Notes: generated by a model not told the origin, from the sequence alone. DNA of 7,663 nt from Candidatus Sulfotelmatobacter sp. (GCA_030151135.1 JASLEQ010000133.1:1-7663), one strand, 5' to 3'; positions 1 through 6,017 are shown, counted from the first letter of the stretch. Program-made: numbers and translations.

Positions 1-42
1 TGCCGCGTAGTACCTTGGTCACGTATTTTCGCTCCCCCACCG

Positions 43-52
43 TTGCTAGAAT
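43..52 (+). promoter_or_regulatory. Extended -10 promoter, probably giving a leaderless transcript
   Basis: TTGC followed directly by TAGAAT (47-52) matches an extended -10 element (TGn plus a hexamer five of six to TATAAT). No good -35 lies 16-18 bases upstream; TTGGTC at 15-20 is too far away. The hexamer ends 8 bases before the ATG at 61, so transcription would begin at or next to the start codon. No Shine-Dalgarno is visible before 61, which fits a leaderless mRNA. This is inferred from spacing and consensus only. Confidence 0.45.
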
Positions 53-60
53 GCGCCTGA

Positions 61-1476
61 ATGCTTCGGCCTGTCACCTCAATCTTTCTTTTCGTGGCGC
101 TCGGCGTGAGCGGTGCCCTCGCCGATACCATCCATCTCAAGAACGGCCGCACCATCCTCGCTGATCAGGTCCGGGAAAGCGGGAGTCGGTACGAGTACGA
201 AATTGGCGAGGATACCTACGCTATTCCCAAATCTTCCGTGGACCATATCGAAGCCGGCGGCGTTCCCGTGCACTCCACTGGAGCGTCTGCCAAAGCTGAC
301 CTTCCCACCTTTGTTCCCGCTGATAGCCTCGCCAATGAAGGCGATCTTGTCGGGAAAATCGTCAAAGATGGCAAAGTAAACCCCGACGCTCTCGCTTCTC
401 TCGAAAGCAAAGGAAACGCCGAGCTGAGTGCGACCGCGGACTTCATCGCCGGAAAATCAGAATTCGATCATGGCAACATCAATCAGGCGCGCCAGTATTT
501 TGACAGCGCCCTGCGTTTCCAACCCGACAACGCGACCATCCTGATTTACTACGCCGCTGCATTGGTACGTACTGGCAATGCATCGCAGGCGCTTCCTTAT
601 GCGCAACGCGCCGTCCGTGTTGCACCCGACGATCCGGACGCCTACACCATGTTGGGTTACGCCCAGTTCGCCTCAGATCGCACCCAAGACGCCATCACTT
701 CCTGGAAACATTCCCTTGCCCTCCGCCCCGACCCCGCCGTGCAGCAATATCTTGCCAAGGCACAGCGCGAACAAAACGTGGAGTCCGAATTCTCTCAAGG
801 CGAGAGTTCGCACTTCACTCTTCACTTTGAAGGCAAGCAAACTTCCGAATCATTTCGCGCCCAGATCCTTCAGACTCTGGAATCCGATTATGACGATCTC
901 GTTCGCGACCTCGGAACTCCTCCCCGCGACAACATCCTCGTGACCCTCTACACCGAGCAAGCCTTCTTCGATGTGACCCACGCTCCAAGTTGGTCCGGAG
1001 CCATGAACGATGGTAAACTCCGCATCCCCGTCAGCGGACTTAACAACGTCACTTCCGACCTCGCCCATGTTCTAAAACACGAACTGGCCCACTCCTTCAT
1101 CACTCAGCTTTCGTCCGGACGCTGTCCCCCATGGCTCCACGAAGGTATCGCCCAATATCTTGAACCGAAAAGTCTCGGTAGCAACGGGCGCCAGATCGCA
1201 GTCCTTTTCAAAGCGCAACAGAATATTCCACTCAACGCTTTGGAAGGCAGCTTCCTCCAATTCTCCGGACCGCAAGCCCATCTCGCATATGCCGAATCGC
1301 TCGCCGCCGTCGATTACATAGTCGACTCCTACGGCATCAGCGACGTTCAAAGCATCCTTCAGCGTCTGAGTCAGGGCAATTCCACCGAAGCCGCCCTTCG
1401 TGCGACCATCCACTCCGACTACGGCCAACTCGAATCGGACCTAACAAAATACCTGTCCGACAAATACGGCGACTAG
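61..1476 (+). CDS. Secreted TPR protein with peptidase-MA-like (gluzincin) domain
   Basis: Product of 471 residues. A signal peptide is clear: hydrophobic stretch at about 7-20 and an AxA site (A19-L-A21) before D22, so the protein should be exported. Residues 22-67 form a small beta-rich segment (DTIHLKNGRTI...) of the kind often found at the N-terminus of bacterial TPR proteins. Three TPR units lie at about 124-157, 158-191 and 192-225, each with the usual small/aromatic pattern and a closing Pro-Asp. The C-terminal half has a zinc-peptidase signature, HELAH at 340-344, with a downstream acidic ligand in WLHEG (E361). Together this is the HExxH plus Glu pattern of gluzincins, and the peptidase-MA-like family pairs this with TPRs. 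The likely role is periplasmic or envelope proteolysis, or a peptidase-like scaffold; the substrate is unknown. The ATG at 61 is chosen because it begins the signal peptide; the ATG at 51 is out of frame. No terminator is seen after the stop. Confidence 0.85.
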   Translation: MLRPVTSIFLFVALGVSGALADTIHLKNGRTILADQVRESGSRYEYEIGEDTYAIPKSSVDHIEAGGVPVHSTGASAKADLPTFVPADSLANEGDLVGKIVKDGKVNPDALASLESKGNAELSATADFIAGKSEFDHGNINQARQYFDSALRFQPDNATILIYYAAALVRTGNASQALPYAQRAVRVAPDDPDAYTMLGYAQFASDRTQDAITSWKHSLALRPDPAVQQYLAKAQREQNVESEFSQGESSHFTLHFEGKQTSESFRAQILQTLESDYDDLVRDLGTPPRDNILVTLYTEQAFFDVTHAPSWSGAMNDGKLRIPVSGLNNVTSDLAHVLKHELAHSFITQLSSGRCPPWLHEGIAQYLEPKSLGSNGRQIAVLFKAQQNIPLNALEGSFLQFSGPQAHLAYAESLAAVDYIVDSYGISDVQSILQRLSQGNSTEAALRATIHSDYGQLESDLTKYLSDKYGD

Positions 1477-1504
1477 ACCCACCTAGAATCCAACTACGAC
1501 TGTG

Positions 1505-1600
1505 ATGCCCCAACTTACCTGTCACGCCGTATCCGTTCCAACGAGCGAAACGACCGTGAATCTGCCTCTTTCAGCAGCTCCGACCTCAACGATTTGCTAG
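1505..1600 (+). other. Possible 31-codon leader ORF abutting the phosphatase gene
   Basis: An ATG at 1505 opens 31 codons ending in TAG at 1598-1600, and the next base begins the ATG of the phosphatase gene. The peptide is Ser/Thr/Pro-rich (begins MPQLTCHAVS, ends STIC) with no recognised motif. It is in the same frame as the phosphatase, so a single amber codon separates the two. A -10-like TAGAAT lies at 1484-1489, 15 bases before this ATG; no Shine-Dalgarno is seen. It could be a translated leader, a decayed N-terminus, or chance. The rest of the 1477-1600 gap shows nothing else recognisable. Confidence 0.2.
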
Positions 1601-1603
1601 ATG
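1594..1603 (+). promoter_or_regulatory. TTGC-TAGATG, possible -10 element overlapping the annotated start
   Basis: TTGCTAGATG resembles the TTGCTAGAAT before the first gene but matches TATAAT poorly (three of six). It overlaps the ATG at 1601. If it is a real -10, the transcript would start near the second in-frame ATG at 1613, nine bases beyond the hexamer, giving a leaderless message and a protein four residues shorter. There is no Shine-Dalgarno before either ATG. Support comes mainly from similarity to the other TTGC-type starts in the window. Confidence 0.25.
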
Positions 1604-2401
1604 CCAACTCCCATGCTACTTTTCCCTCGAGGTCTTGGCGTGCTGTCGCGTTTCCGTAGTTCCCATCCCGCTCCCGTCGTGGTCGAGCCCGTTCCCACGG
1701 TCTTTCCCAGGATCGACGGGGCCGATGTCGCCGCCGTCTTCAGCGGCAGGCGCATCGCGGGAGATTTCTACGACTCCATTCGCACCAGTTCCGAGCGCGT
1801 CCTCATCGGCCTTTTGGACGTCGCCGGCACGCGAGAAGATAATCGCCATATTCTGGTTCGCGCCCAGGAAATCTTCCGCAATTCTGGCCTGGAGCTCTTC
1901 TCGAAGTCCGATCTCAACGAATCCGAGGCCATGACTGAACTCTGTCTTCGCCTCAATCGCGGACTTATCGATGTATGCTGTGGCGTCCACTCCTGTCCCG
2001 CCTTCATCGCCTGCTATCACGAGAAATTCGGCACCATTTGCTACACCAATGCCGGACATACCTCCGGCCTCGTGCGGGATCAATCCGGGATCTCTGAACT
2101 CCGCGCCACTGGACTCCCTCTTGGTCTTTTTTCCCATGCCACGTCCGAGGCGCCAATCGTAGGCCTTGAAAAGGGCGCATCGCTCCTCCTGGTGTCCCGC
2201 GGCCTTGTCGAATGCGAGGGACACTCGAACGGTTCCCGCGAGGATTTTGGGATCGACCGTATCAAGCAGATCCTGCAAGCCTCCCCGGCCAGTGATGCCC
2301 GCGCCCTATGCACTTCGCTCGTGGGCTCCGCCGCCGAATTCGGCGCGAAAATTGCCGCCTGCGATGACCGGACCGCCCTCGCTCTTATCCGAACTTCCTA
2401 G
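1601..2401 (+). CDS. SpoIIE/RsbU-type PP2C serine phosphatase-like protein
   Basis: Product of 266 residues, essentially one PP2C/SpoIIE catalytic domain (about 35-264) without a sensor domain or membrane segment, so probably cytoplasmic. Motifs in order: AGDFYD at 53-58 (metal-binding D55), LLDVAG at 71-76 (D73, in place of the usual DVSGHG), TNAGH at 149-153, GLPLG at 171-175, and DDRTAL at 255-260 (metal-binding Asp). Related enzymes dephosphorylate anti-anti-sigma factors of the SpoIIAA/RsbV type in partner-switching control of sigma factors; the partner here is not encoded nearby. One oddity stands out: the usual '(S/T)DG' motif reads SRG at 199-201, so R200 replaces a residue that normally helps hold the metals, and activity may be reduced or lost. 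An alternative start is the ATG at 1613; neither start has a Shine-Dalgarno. The family call is firm, while catalytic competence is uncertain. Confidence 0.82.
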   Translation: MPTPMLLFPRGLGVLSRFRSSHPAPVVVEPVPTVFPRIDGADVAAVFSGRRIAGDFYDSIRTSSERVLIGLLDVAGTREDNRHILVRAQEIFRNSGLELFSKSDLNESEAMTELCLRLNRGLIDVCCGVHSCPAFIACYHEKFGTICYTNAGHTSGLVRDQSGISELRATGLPLGLFSHATSEAPIVGLEKGASLLLVSRGLVECEGHSNGSREDFGIDRIKQILQASPASDARALCTSLVGSAAEFGAKIAACDDRTALALIRTS

Positions 2402-2453
2402 ACCGGCCAACTTGGCCCCCCCTTAGGCGCGTCATACATAAACAGACCAGTCC

Positions 2454-2486
2454 AGCCGTACGAAACGAAAGAAGTACGCCGCGGCT
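2454..2486. repeat. Interrupted inverted repeat upstream of the SurA-like gene
   Basis: AGCCGTAC at 2454-2461 pairs with GTAC at 2474-2477 and GGCT at 2483-2486, leaving a 12-base A-rich loop (GAAACGAAAGAA) and a 5-base bulge. The core CGTAC/GTACG pair is perfect. No T-run follows, so it is not a typical terminator. It lies 28 bases upstream of the ATG at 2514 and could be an operator or an RNA hairpin at the end of the phosphatase message. The remainder of the 2402-2513 gap has only a short GGCC-type palindrome at 2405-2417. Confidence 0.25.
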
Positions 2487-2515
2487 CAACAACCCGTGTC
2501 ATGAGGTAGTAAAAT
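2486..2515 (+). promoter_or_regulatory. Shine-Dalgarno GAGG and overlapping -35/-10-like boxes at the SurA-like gene start
   Basis: GAGG at 2503-2506 sits 7 bases before the ATG at 2514, which supports that start. The same stretch holds TCAACA (2486-2491), 18 bases, then TAAAAT (2510-2515), a plausible sigma-70 promoter. Used as a promoter, it would start transcription near 2522 and exclude the ATG at 2514, leaving the ATG at 2577 as the start with a 5' leader of about 55 bases. The two readings compete, and sequence alone does not settle which is right. Confidence 0.35.
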
Positions 2516-3740
2516 GATCATTCGGCCCCAGCCTACCGTCCGCAAGCTCAGGCAGCGTGGCGGCCCGAGCATCCCTATGAAAAAGCTTGTCCTCACCCTC
2601 ACCGCACTTGCTTTCGTTCCCACGCTCGTCACGGCACAGACAACCGTTGAAGAGATCATCGCGCGCGTGAACAACCAGATCATTACCAAGTCGGAGTACG
2701 CCCGCAGCAAAGACCAGCTTCGCGACGAGGTGCGCCAGCAGGCTCCCAACGATGCCGACAAAATTTATGCGGAGAAGGAAAAAGACGTTCTGCGCGATCT
2801 CATCGATCAGCAGCTTCTCCTGGATAAAGGTAAGGACCTCGGCTTCACCGGCGACACTGAGCTGATCAAGCAGCTCGACCAGATGCGCAAGGAAATGAAG
2901 CTCGACTCCATGGAAGCCCTTGAGAAAGCCGCCGAACAGCAAGGCGTGTCCTGGGAAGATTTCAAACAGCAACAGAAAAATCAGATCATCACCCGCAAGG
3001 TAATTGGCGAGGAAGTCGGCGGCCATCTCTCGATCTCTAGCGAAGATGCCCAGCAGTTTTACGAGCAGCACAAGCAGGAGATGGAAGGCCCGGAATACAT
3101 TCGCCTCAGCGAAATCCTTGTAGCACCTAAGCCCACCACTCCTGCTATCGCCCCTGCTCCCGACGCGAATGCTCCGCCATCCGAGTCGGCTGCCAAAACC
3201 GCTTCAGATCCGGCAAAGCAAGAGGTCGACGAAGCCTCCCTCAAAGCCGCCGAGGCCAAGGCCAACGATTTGCTAAAACAGATTCGCAATGGCGCCAGTT
3301 TCGACGAAATCGCCAAGAAATATTCTGACGGGCCATCCGCGCAAGACGGCGGCGCGCTCGGCATCTTCAAGCGTGGCCAGCTTGCAAAAGAGCTCGAAGA
3401 CAAGACGTTCGCCATGAAGGCAGGAGATGTCACCGACGTCATTCGTACCAAGCAGGGTTATGTGATCTTGAAGGTGAACGATCACCAGCAAGCCGGCATC
3501 CCGCCGTTTAAAGACGCGTTGCCGAAAATCCAGGACGCCCTCTACATGGAAAAGCTGCAGCCCGCTCTCCGCGCTTATCTCACAAAGCTTCGGGAAGAGG
3601 CTTACATCAAAGTCGCGCAGGGTTACGTCGATACTGGCCATAGCGCCAACCAGACCGAGCCCATCGAAACCGTTGCCGCTAAAGAAAGCGACGCCAAGAA
3701 GCTCTCGAAGAAGAAACACAGGAAGCTCGGCTTCCTATAG
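2514..3740 (+). CDS. SurA/PpiC-like periplasmic peptidyl-prolyl isomerase or chaperone
   Basis: Product of 408 residues from the ATG at 2514. A typical signal peptide begins at M22 (the ATG at 2577): MKK, hydrophobic 25-39, cleavage after VTA41. The first 21 residues therefore form either an unusually long basic n-region or a mis-assigned extension; GAGG supports 2514 and the signal peptide supports 2577. Residues 43-185 are a SurA-N-like helical chaperone segment ('VEEIIARVNNQIITKSE' start). A parvulin-type domain follows at about 194-325, with SFDEIAKKYSDG (262-273), GGALG (279-283), and a closing GYVILKV (315-321). A Pro/Ala-rich insert (about 205-240) splits the first strand from the first helix. 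The usual active-site His residues are replaced by E200 and V317, so it may act as a chaperone. There is one parvulin domain, against two in Escherichia coli SurA. The C-terminus is basic (KKLSKKKHRK). The likely role is outer-membrane protein maturation. Confidence 0.85.
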   Translation: MIIRPQPTVRKLRQRGGPSIPMKKLVLTLTALAFVPTLVTAQTTVEEIIARVNNQIITKSEYARSKDQLRDEVRQQAPNDADKIYAEKEKDVLRDLIDQQLLLDKGKDLGFTGDTELIKQLDQMRKEMKLDSMEALEKAAEQQGVSWEDFKQQQKNQIITRKVIGEEVGGHLSISSEDAQQFYEQHKQEMEGPEYIRLSEILVAPKPTTPAIAPAPDANAPPSESAAKTASDPAKQEVDEASLKAAEAKANDLLKQIRNGASFDEIAKKYSDGPSAQDGGALGIFKRGQLAKELEDKTFAMKAGDVTDVIRTKQGYVILKVNDHQQAGIPPFKDALPKIQDALYMEKLQPALRAYLTKLREEAYIKVAQGYVDTGHSANQTEPIETVAAKESDAKKLSKKKHRKLGFL

Positions 3741-3782
3741 CCGAACGCCCGTTCGCGAAACGCTTCAACCACACGAGGGAGG

Positions 3783-3826
3783 GGCCTCGGTTCAGCACCA
3801 TGCCAAATCCCTGCCGTGCCGAGGCC
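3783..3826 (+). terminator. Stem-loop after the SurA-like gene, possible terminator
   Basis: GGCCTCGG (3783-3790) and CCGAGGCC (3819-3826) are perfect 8-base complements around a 28-base loop. CAC/GTG inside the loop could lengthen the stem. It begins 43 bases after the stop. Only a weak pyrimidine run (CTTTCTTTCC, 3841-3850) follows, and 14 bases late, so it is a poor intrinsic terminator. It may instead stabilise the 3' end or be a protein site. The rest of the 3741-3900 gap contains the palindrome TTCCGGAA at 3860-3867. Confidence 0.35.
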
Positions 3827-3878
3827 TTAGCCCTACTGACCTTTCTTTCCGTCCGAAAGTTCCGGAAGTCTCGCTCCC

Positions 3879-3890
3879 TTGCTTTATACT
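3879..3890 (+). promoter_or_regulatory. -10 element TATACT directly before the YhaM-like gene
   Basis: TTGC at 3879-3882 is followed by TATACT at 3885-3890, a five-of-six match to the -10 consensus. It ends 10 bases before the ATG at 3901, so the transcript would begin within a few bases of the start codon. No Shine-Dalgarno is present in 3885-3900, which supports a leaderless message. No convincing -35 is seen at the expected distance. Confidence 0.45.
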
Positions 3891-3900
3891 CAGACTTCTC

Positions 3901-4980
3901 ATGAAGGACTTCTTCATCTGCGACTGTCTGCGCCACGAAAACAAGGTCATCACCTCGACATTCGTCGTAGTCGCAAAACAGATCAAGCCTAAAAAAACAG
4001 GCGAGCCTTACATCGCCCTGACTCTCGGCGATCGCAGCGGACAACTCGAAGCCAAAATGTGGGACAACGTCGAGGAAGTCCTCGAAGCCTTCGAGCAGGA
4101 TGACTTCATCAAGGTCAAAGGCTTGGTCAACAAGTACAAGCAACGCTTTCAGCTCACCATTCATAAGCTACGCAAGCTTGGGGATTCTGAAATCGAATTC
4201 GACGACTACCTCCCAAAGACCACAAAGAATATTGACGAACTCTGGCAGACCCTCGCCGGATTTATTGACGGGTTTCAAAACCCGCATCTCAAATCTCTCG
4301 TCCAGGCCTTCATGTCCGACCCGGTAATCTCCGCCGCCTACCGCAACGCCCCGGCGGCCAAAACTCTGCACCACGCCTATATCGGGGGCCTGCTCGATCA
4401 CGTCGTCTCCCTGTTCCGCTCTTGTGATCTCATCTGCCGTAACTATCCGCAGATCAATCGCGATCTTCTACTCACCGGAGCGTTCTTCCACGATATCGGT
4501 AAGATCCACGAGCTCACTTACAACCGTTCTTTTTCCTACACCACAAAAGGTCAGCTTCTCGGCCACATGATCATTGAGTTGGAAATGCTGCAAGCGAAGC
4601 TCGCTGACTTGCCGGACTTTCCCCACGAGCTCAAAATTCTCATCGAGCACCTCATCATCAGCCATCACGGCGAATACGAATTCGGATCCCCTAAACTTCC
4701 CATGTTCCCGGAGGCCCTCATGCTCCACTACATGGACGACCTCGATTCGAAGATGGAAGCCATGCGCGCTCACTTCGAGCGCGAAGCCAGCCTCGAGGGC
4801 CCCTGGACCAGCTACAACCCTTCCCTGGGTCGCCCGCTTCTGAACACAGAGAAGTTCATCAATCCCAGAAAATCGCCCAGCCCCGAAGAGGAAAGCGTCT
4901 CCGAACCCGAGAGCGATCACCACGAATCCCGTGCGGAATCCGTAGAACAAGCCCCTTTGCCCGGATTAGCTTCGAAGTAA
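3901..4980 (+). CDS. yhaM: YhaM-like 3'-5' exoribonuclease (OB-fold plus HD domain)
   Basis: Product of 359 residues from the ATG at 3901. The open frame extends back to 3673, but those 76 codons overlap the end of the SurA-like gene and look non-coding; homologues begin close to MKDFF. Residues 10-95 are an OB-fold nucleic-acid-binding domain (VVVAKQIKPKKTGEPYIALT, then DRSGQLEAKMWD). Residues 155-300 form an HD-type metal-dependent phosphohydrolase: LLDH (H167), FFHDIGK (H197-D198), GHM (H222), ISHHGEYEFGSP (H255-H256), and HYMDDLDSK (D279-D280). This order is that of Bacillus YhaM (about 314 residues), which trims RNA and single-stranded DNA from the 3' end using a divalent metal. The C-terminal 35 residues are acidic, Ser/Pro-rich and probably disordered, a tail that Bacillus YhaM lacks. 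It acts in the cytoplasm. The symbol is given by homology; substrate preference is inferred. Confidence 0.87.
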   Translation: MKDFFICDCLRHENKVITSTFVVVAKQIKPKKTGEPYIALTLGDRSGQLEAKMWDNVEEVLEAFEQDDFIKVKGLVNKYKQRFQLTIHKLRKLGDSEIEFDDYLPKTTKNIDELWQTLAGFIDGFQNPHLKSLVQAFMSDPVISAAYRNAPAAKTLHHAYIGGLLDHVVSLFRSCDLICRNYPQINRDLLLTGAFFHDIGKIHELTYNRSFSYTTKGQLLGHMIIELEMLQAKLADLPDFPHELKILIEHLIISHHGEYEFGSPKLPMFPEALMLHYMDDLDSKMEAMRAHFEREASLEGPWTSYNPSLGRPLLNTEKFINPRKSPSPEEESVSEPESDHHESRAESVEQAPLPGLASK

Positions 4981-5037
4981 TATCCCGAAACAGCACCCAC
5001 CAAAGGCCGCCCAATCCAGCGAGCCTCTTAGTACGCG

Positions 5038-5085
5038 GCAGGGCGTGGCTGTGACTTGGCCCTCTCGGCGTAACTGGCGCCCTGC
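5038..5085 (+). repeat. Long-loop inverted repeat between the YhaM-like and lipoprotein genes
   Basis: GCAGGGCG at 5038-5045 and CGCCCTGC at 5078-5085 are exact 8-base complements with a 32-base interior. The interior contains GGCCCT (5059-5064), which can pair alternatively with the left arm AGGGC, so two mutually exclusive folds are possible. No T-run follows. It lies 57 bases after the YhaM-like stop and 120 bases before the lipoprotein start. It may be a 3'-end structure or leader element. Nothing else is recognised in 4981-5193 beyond a weak promoter-like pair, TTGTGC (5146) and TACCAT (5169). Confidence 0.25.
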
Positions 5086-5193
5086 ACCCCTACTCCATCG
5101 TTTTCGGTCCATGCACTTTCGGTTACCCCCGGTGGCTGCCAGCCGTTGTGCCCCTTGTCCGGTTCCGGTACCATACCCTCACCGCAAAAATTC

Positions 5194-5199
5194 AGGAGG
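5194..5199 (+). promoter_or_regulatory. Consensus ribosome binding site AGGAGG
   Basis: AGGAGG lies 5 bases before the ATG at 5205. It decides the start, because the open frame continues upstream to 5148 but the lipoprotein signal begins exactly after this site. Confidence 0.85.
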
Positions 5200-5204
5200 T
5201 TCTT

Positions 5205-5927
5205 ATGCGCTCGCGTGTAGCCTTGCTGTCGCTGTGCGTTTATCTCGCCCTTGCCGTGGGCTGTAATAAACCCCCGGCTGACAACTCCGCTGCCAATCCT
5301 CCCGCCGCACCGGCGGACGATCAGTCATCGGCGAATAGCGGACAAGCACCCTCCAAAGAAGGCCGCGAAGGTGGAGCGCGCGAGCATCGCGAGGCCGAAC
5401 GCAAGGAAGCCCGGCACGAAGCCATCGTCGTTCCCGCAGGCACCGCGATCAACGTCAGCTTGGGTTCAACTCTCGGCTCCAAAGCTAGTAAACCCGGAGA
5501 CAATTTCACGGGAAGCCTCTCCCAACCTGTGACCGTCGCCGGAGCAGTCGCGATTCCTCGCGGGGCGAACGTCAGCGGCACCGTCACCGACGCCAAGCCG
5601 CTGGGTCGCTTCGCAGGCGGCGCTTCGCTTCAAATCCGCCTTGATTCCATCGAGATTAAAGGCGTGAACTTGCCGGTGCAGGCGAGCACAAAGAGTTTTA
5701 CAGAAAAGGGCAAGGGCAAACGCACTGCAGTGCTCGCAGGTGGCGGCGCAGCCTTGGGCGGAATCGTCGGCGCACTCGCCGGAGGAGGCAAGGGTGCCGC
5801 AATCGGCGCCGCCGCAGGTGCGGGCGCGGGTACAGGCGGATCAGCTTTCACCGGAAACAAGGATGTTGTTCTGCCAGCCGAGTCTGACGTAACCTTCGAA
5901 CTCTCTCAGCCGCTCGAAATCAAATAG
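5205..5927 (+). CDS. Predicted lipoprotein with 'VPAGT' beta domain and glycine zipper
   Basis: Product of 240 residues starting after a consensus AGGAGG. Residues 1-19 are a lipoprotein signal ([10 protein letters not shown] then hydrophobic) ending in LAVGC with C20 as the lipidation site. Residues 21-72 are a low-complexity linker, Pro/Ala/Ser-rich and then charged (Arg/Glu/Lys). Residues 75-165 look like a beta-rich domain opening with [18 protein letters not shown] and including [13 protein letters not shown]. This resembles the 'PAGT' segments of TrbI/VirB10-like and other envelope proteins. Residues 175-216 are almost wholly Gly and Ala ([20 protein letters not shown]) and form a glycine-zipper membrane-association segment. 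The C-terminus (217-240) returns to beta sequence with [17 protein letters not shown]. The product should be anchored to a membrane in the envelope; its precise function is unknown. Proteins of this build are, to my recollection, common as hypotheticals in Acidobacteriota. Tandem stops (TAG TAA) and a strong terminator follow. Confidence 0.8.
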   Translation: MRSRVALLSLCVYLALAVGCNKPPADNSAANPPAAPADDQSSANSGQAPSKEGREGGAREHREAERKEARHEAIVVPAGTAINVSLGSTLGSKASKPGDNFTGSLSQPVTVAGAVAIPRGANVSGTVTDAKPLGRFAGGASLQIRLDSIEIKGVNLPVQASTKSFTEKGKGKRTAVLAGGGAALGGIVGALAGGGKGAAIGAAAGAGAGTGGSAFTGNKDVVLPAESDVTFELSQPLEIK

Positions 5928-5948
5928 TAATTCTGGAACCCAACTCAA

Positions 5949-5994
5949 AATCCCCACGCTTCGCCGACTCTGGCGAAAGTGGGGATTCGGTTTT
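5949..5994 (+). terminator. Strong hairpin, probable rho-independent terminator of the lipoprotein gene
   Basis: AATCCCCAC (5949-5957) pairs with GTGGGGATT (5979-5987), and TTCGCC (5960-5965) pairs with GGCGAA (5972-5977) around a 6-base loop. This gives 15 pairs interrupted only by a small internal loop (GC opposite A). TTTT at 5991-5994 follows after CGG, with a further ATTT beyond. It begins 22 bases after the lipoprotein stop. The downstream HAD gene starts only 30 bases later, so that gene likely uses its own promoter. Confidence 0.75.
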
Positions 5995-6007
5995 GATTTC
6001 CCAATCT

Positions 6008-6017
6008 TTGCAATAAT
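6008..6017 (+). promoter_or_regulatory. Extended -10 (TTGC-AATAAT) before the HAD gene
   Basis: TTGC at 6008-6011 is followed at once by AATAAT (6012-6017), giving the TGn extended -10 arrangement. It ends 6 bases before the ATG at 6024. TTGATT at 5993-5998 resembles a -35 but the spacing is only 13 bases. No Shine-Dalgarno precedes the gene, so a leaderless start is likely. The position just after the lipoprotein terminator supports a separate promoter here. Confidence 0.4.

Noticed and set aside
1616..2278. 220-residue minus-strand open frame opposite the phosphatase
   Set aside because: Shadow of a C-rich coding gene; the + strand frame carries all PP2C motifs and the minus product shows no family motif.
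2405..2417. Palindrome GGCCAACTTGGCC after the phosphatase stop as a terminator
   Set aside because: As a hairpin it has only four pairs around a 5-base loop and is followed by C's, not T's.
2499..3071. 190-residue minus-strand open frame opposite the SurA-like gene
   Set aside because: Antisense shadow; the + strand has a signal peptide and parvulin domain.
3673..3900. N-terminal extension of the YhaM-like frame back to an ATG at 3673
   Set aside because: It overlaps the SurA-like gene, encodes a Ser/Arg/Pro-rich stretch without family similarity, and the OB-fold begins right after the ATG at 3901, which has its own -10 element.
5148..5204. GTG start of the lipoprotein frame at 5148
   Set aside because: The consensus AGGAGG at 5194-5199 and the lipoprotein signal both point to the ATG at 5205.
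5045..5266. 73-residue + strand frame starting at a GTG in the gap before the lipoprotein
   Set aside because: No ribosome binding site, runs out of frame into the lipoprotein gene, and no recognisable motif.
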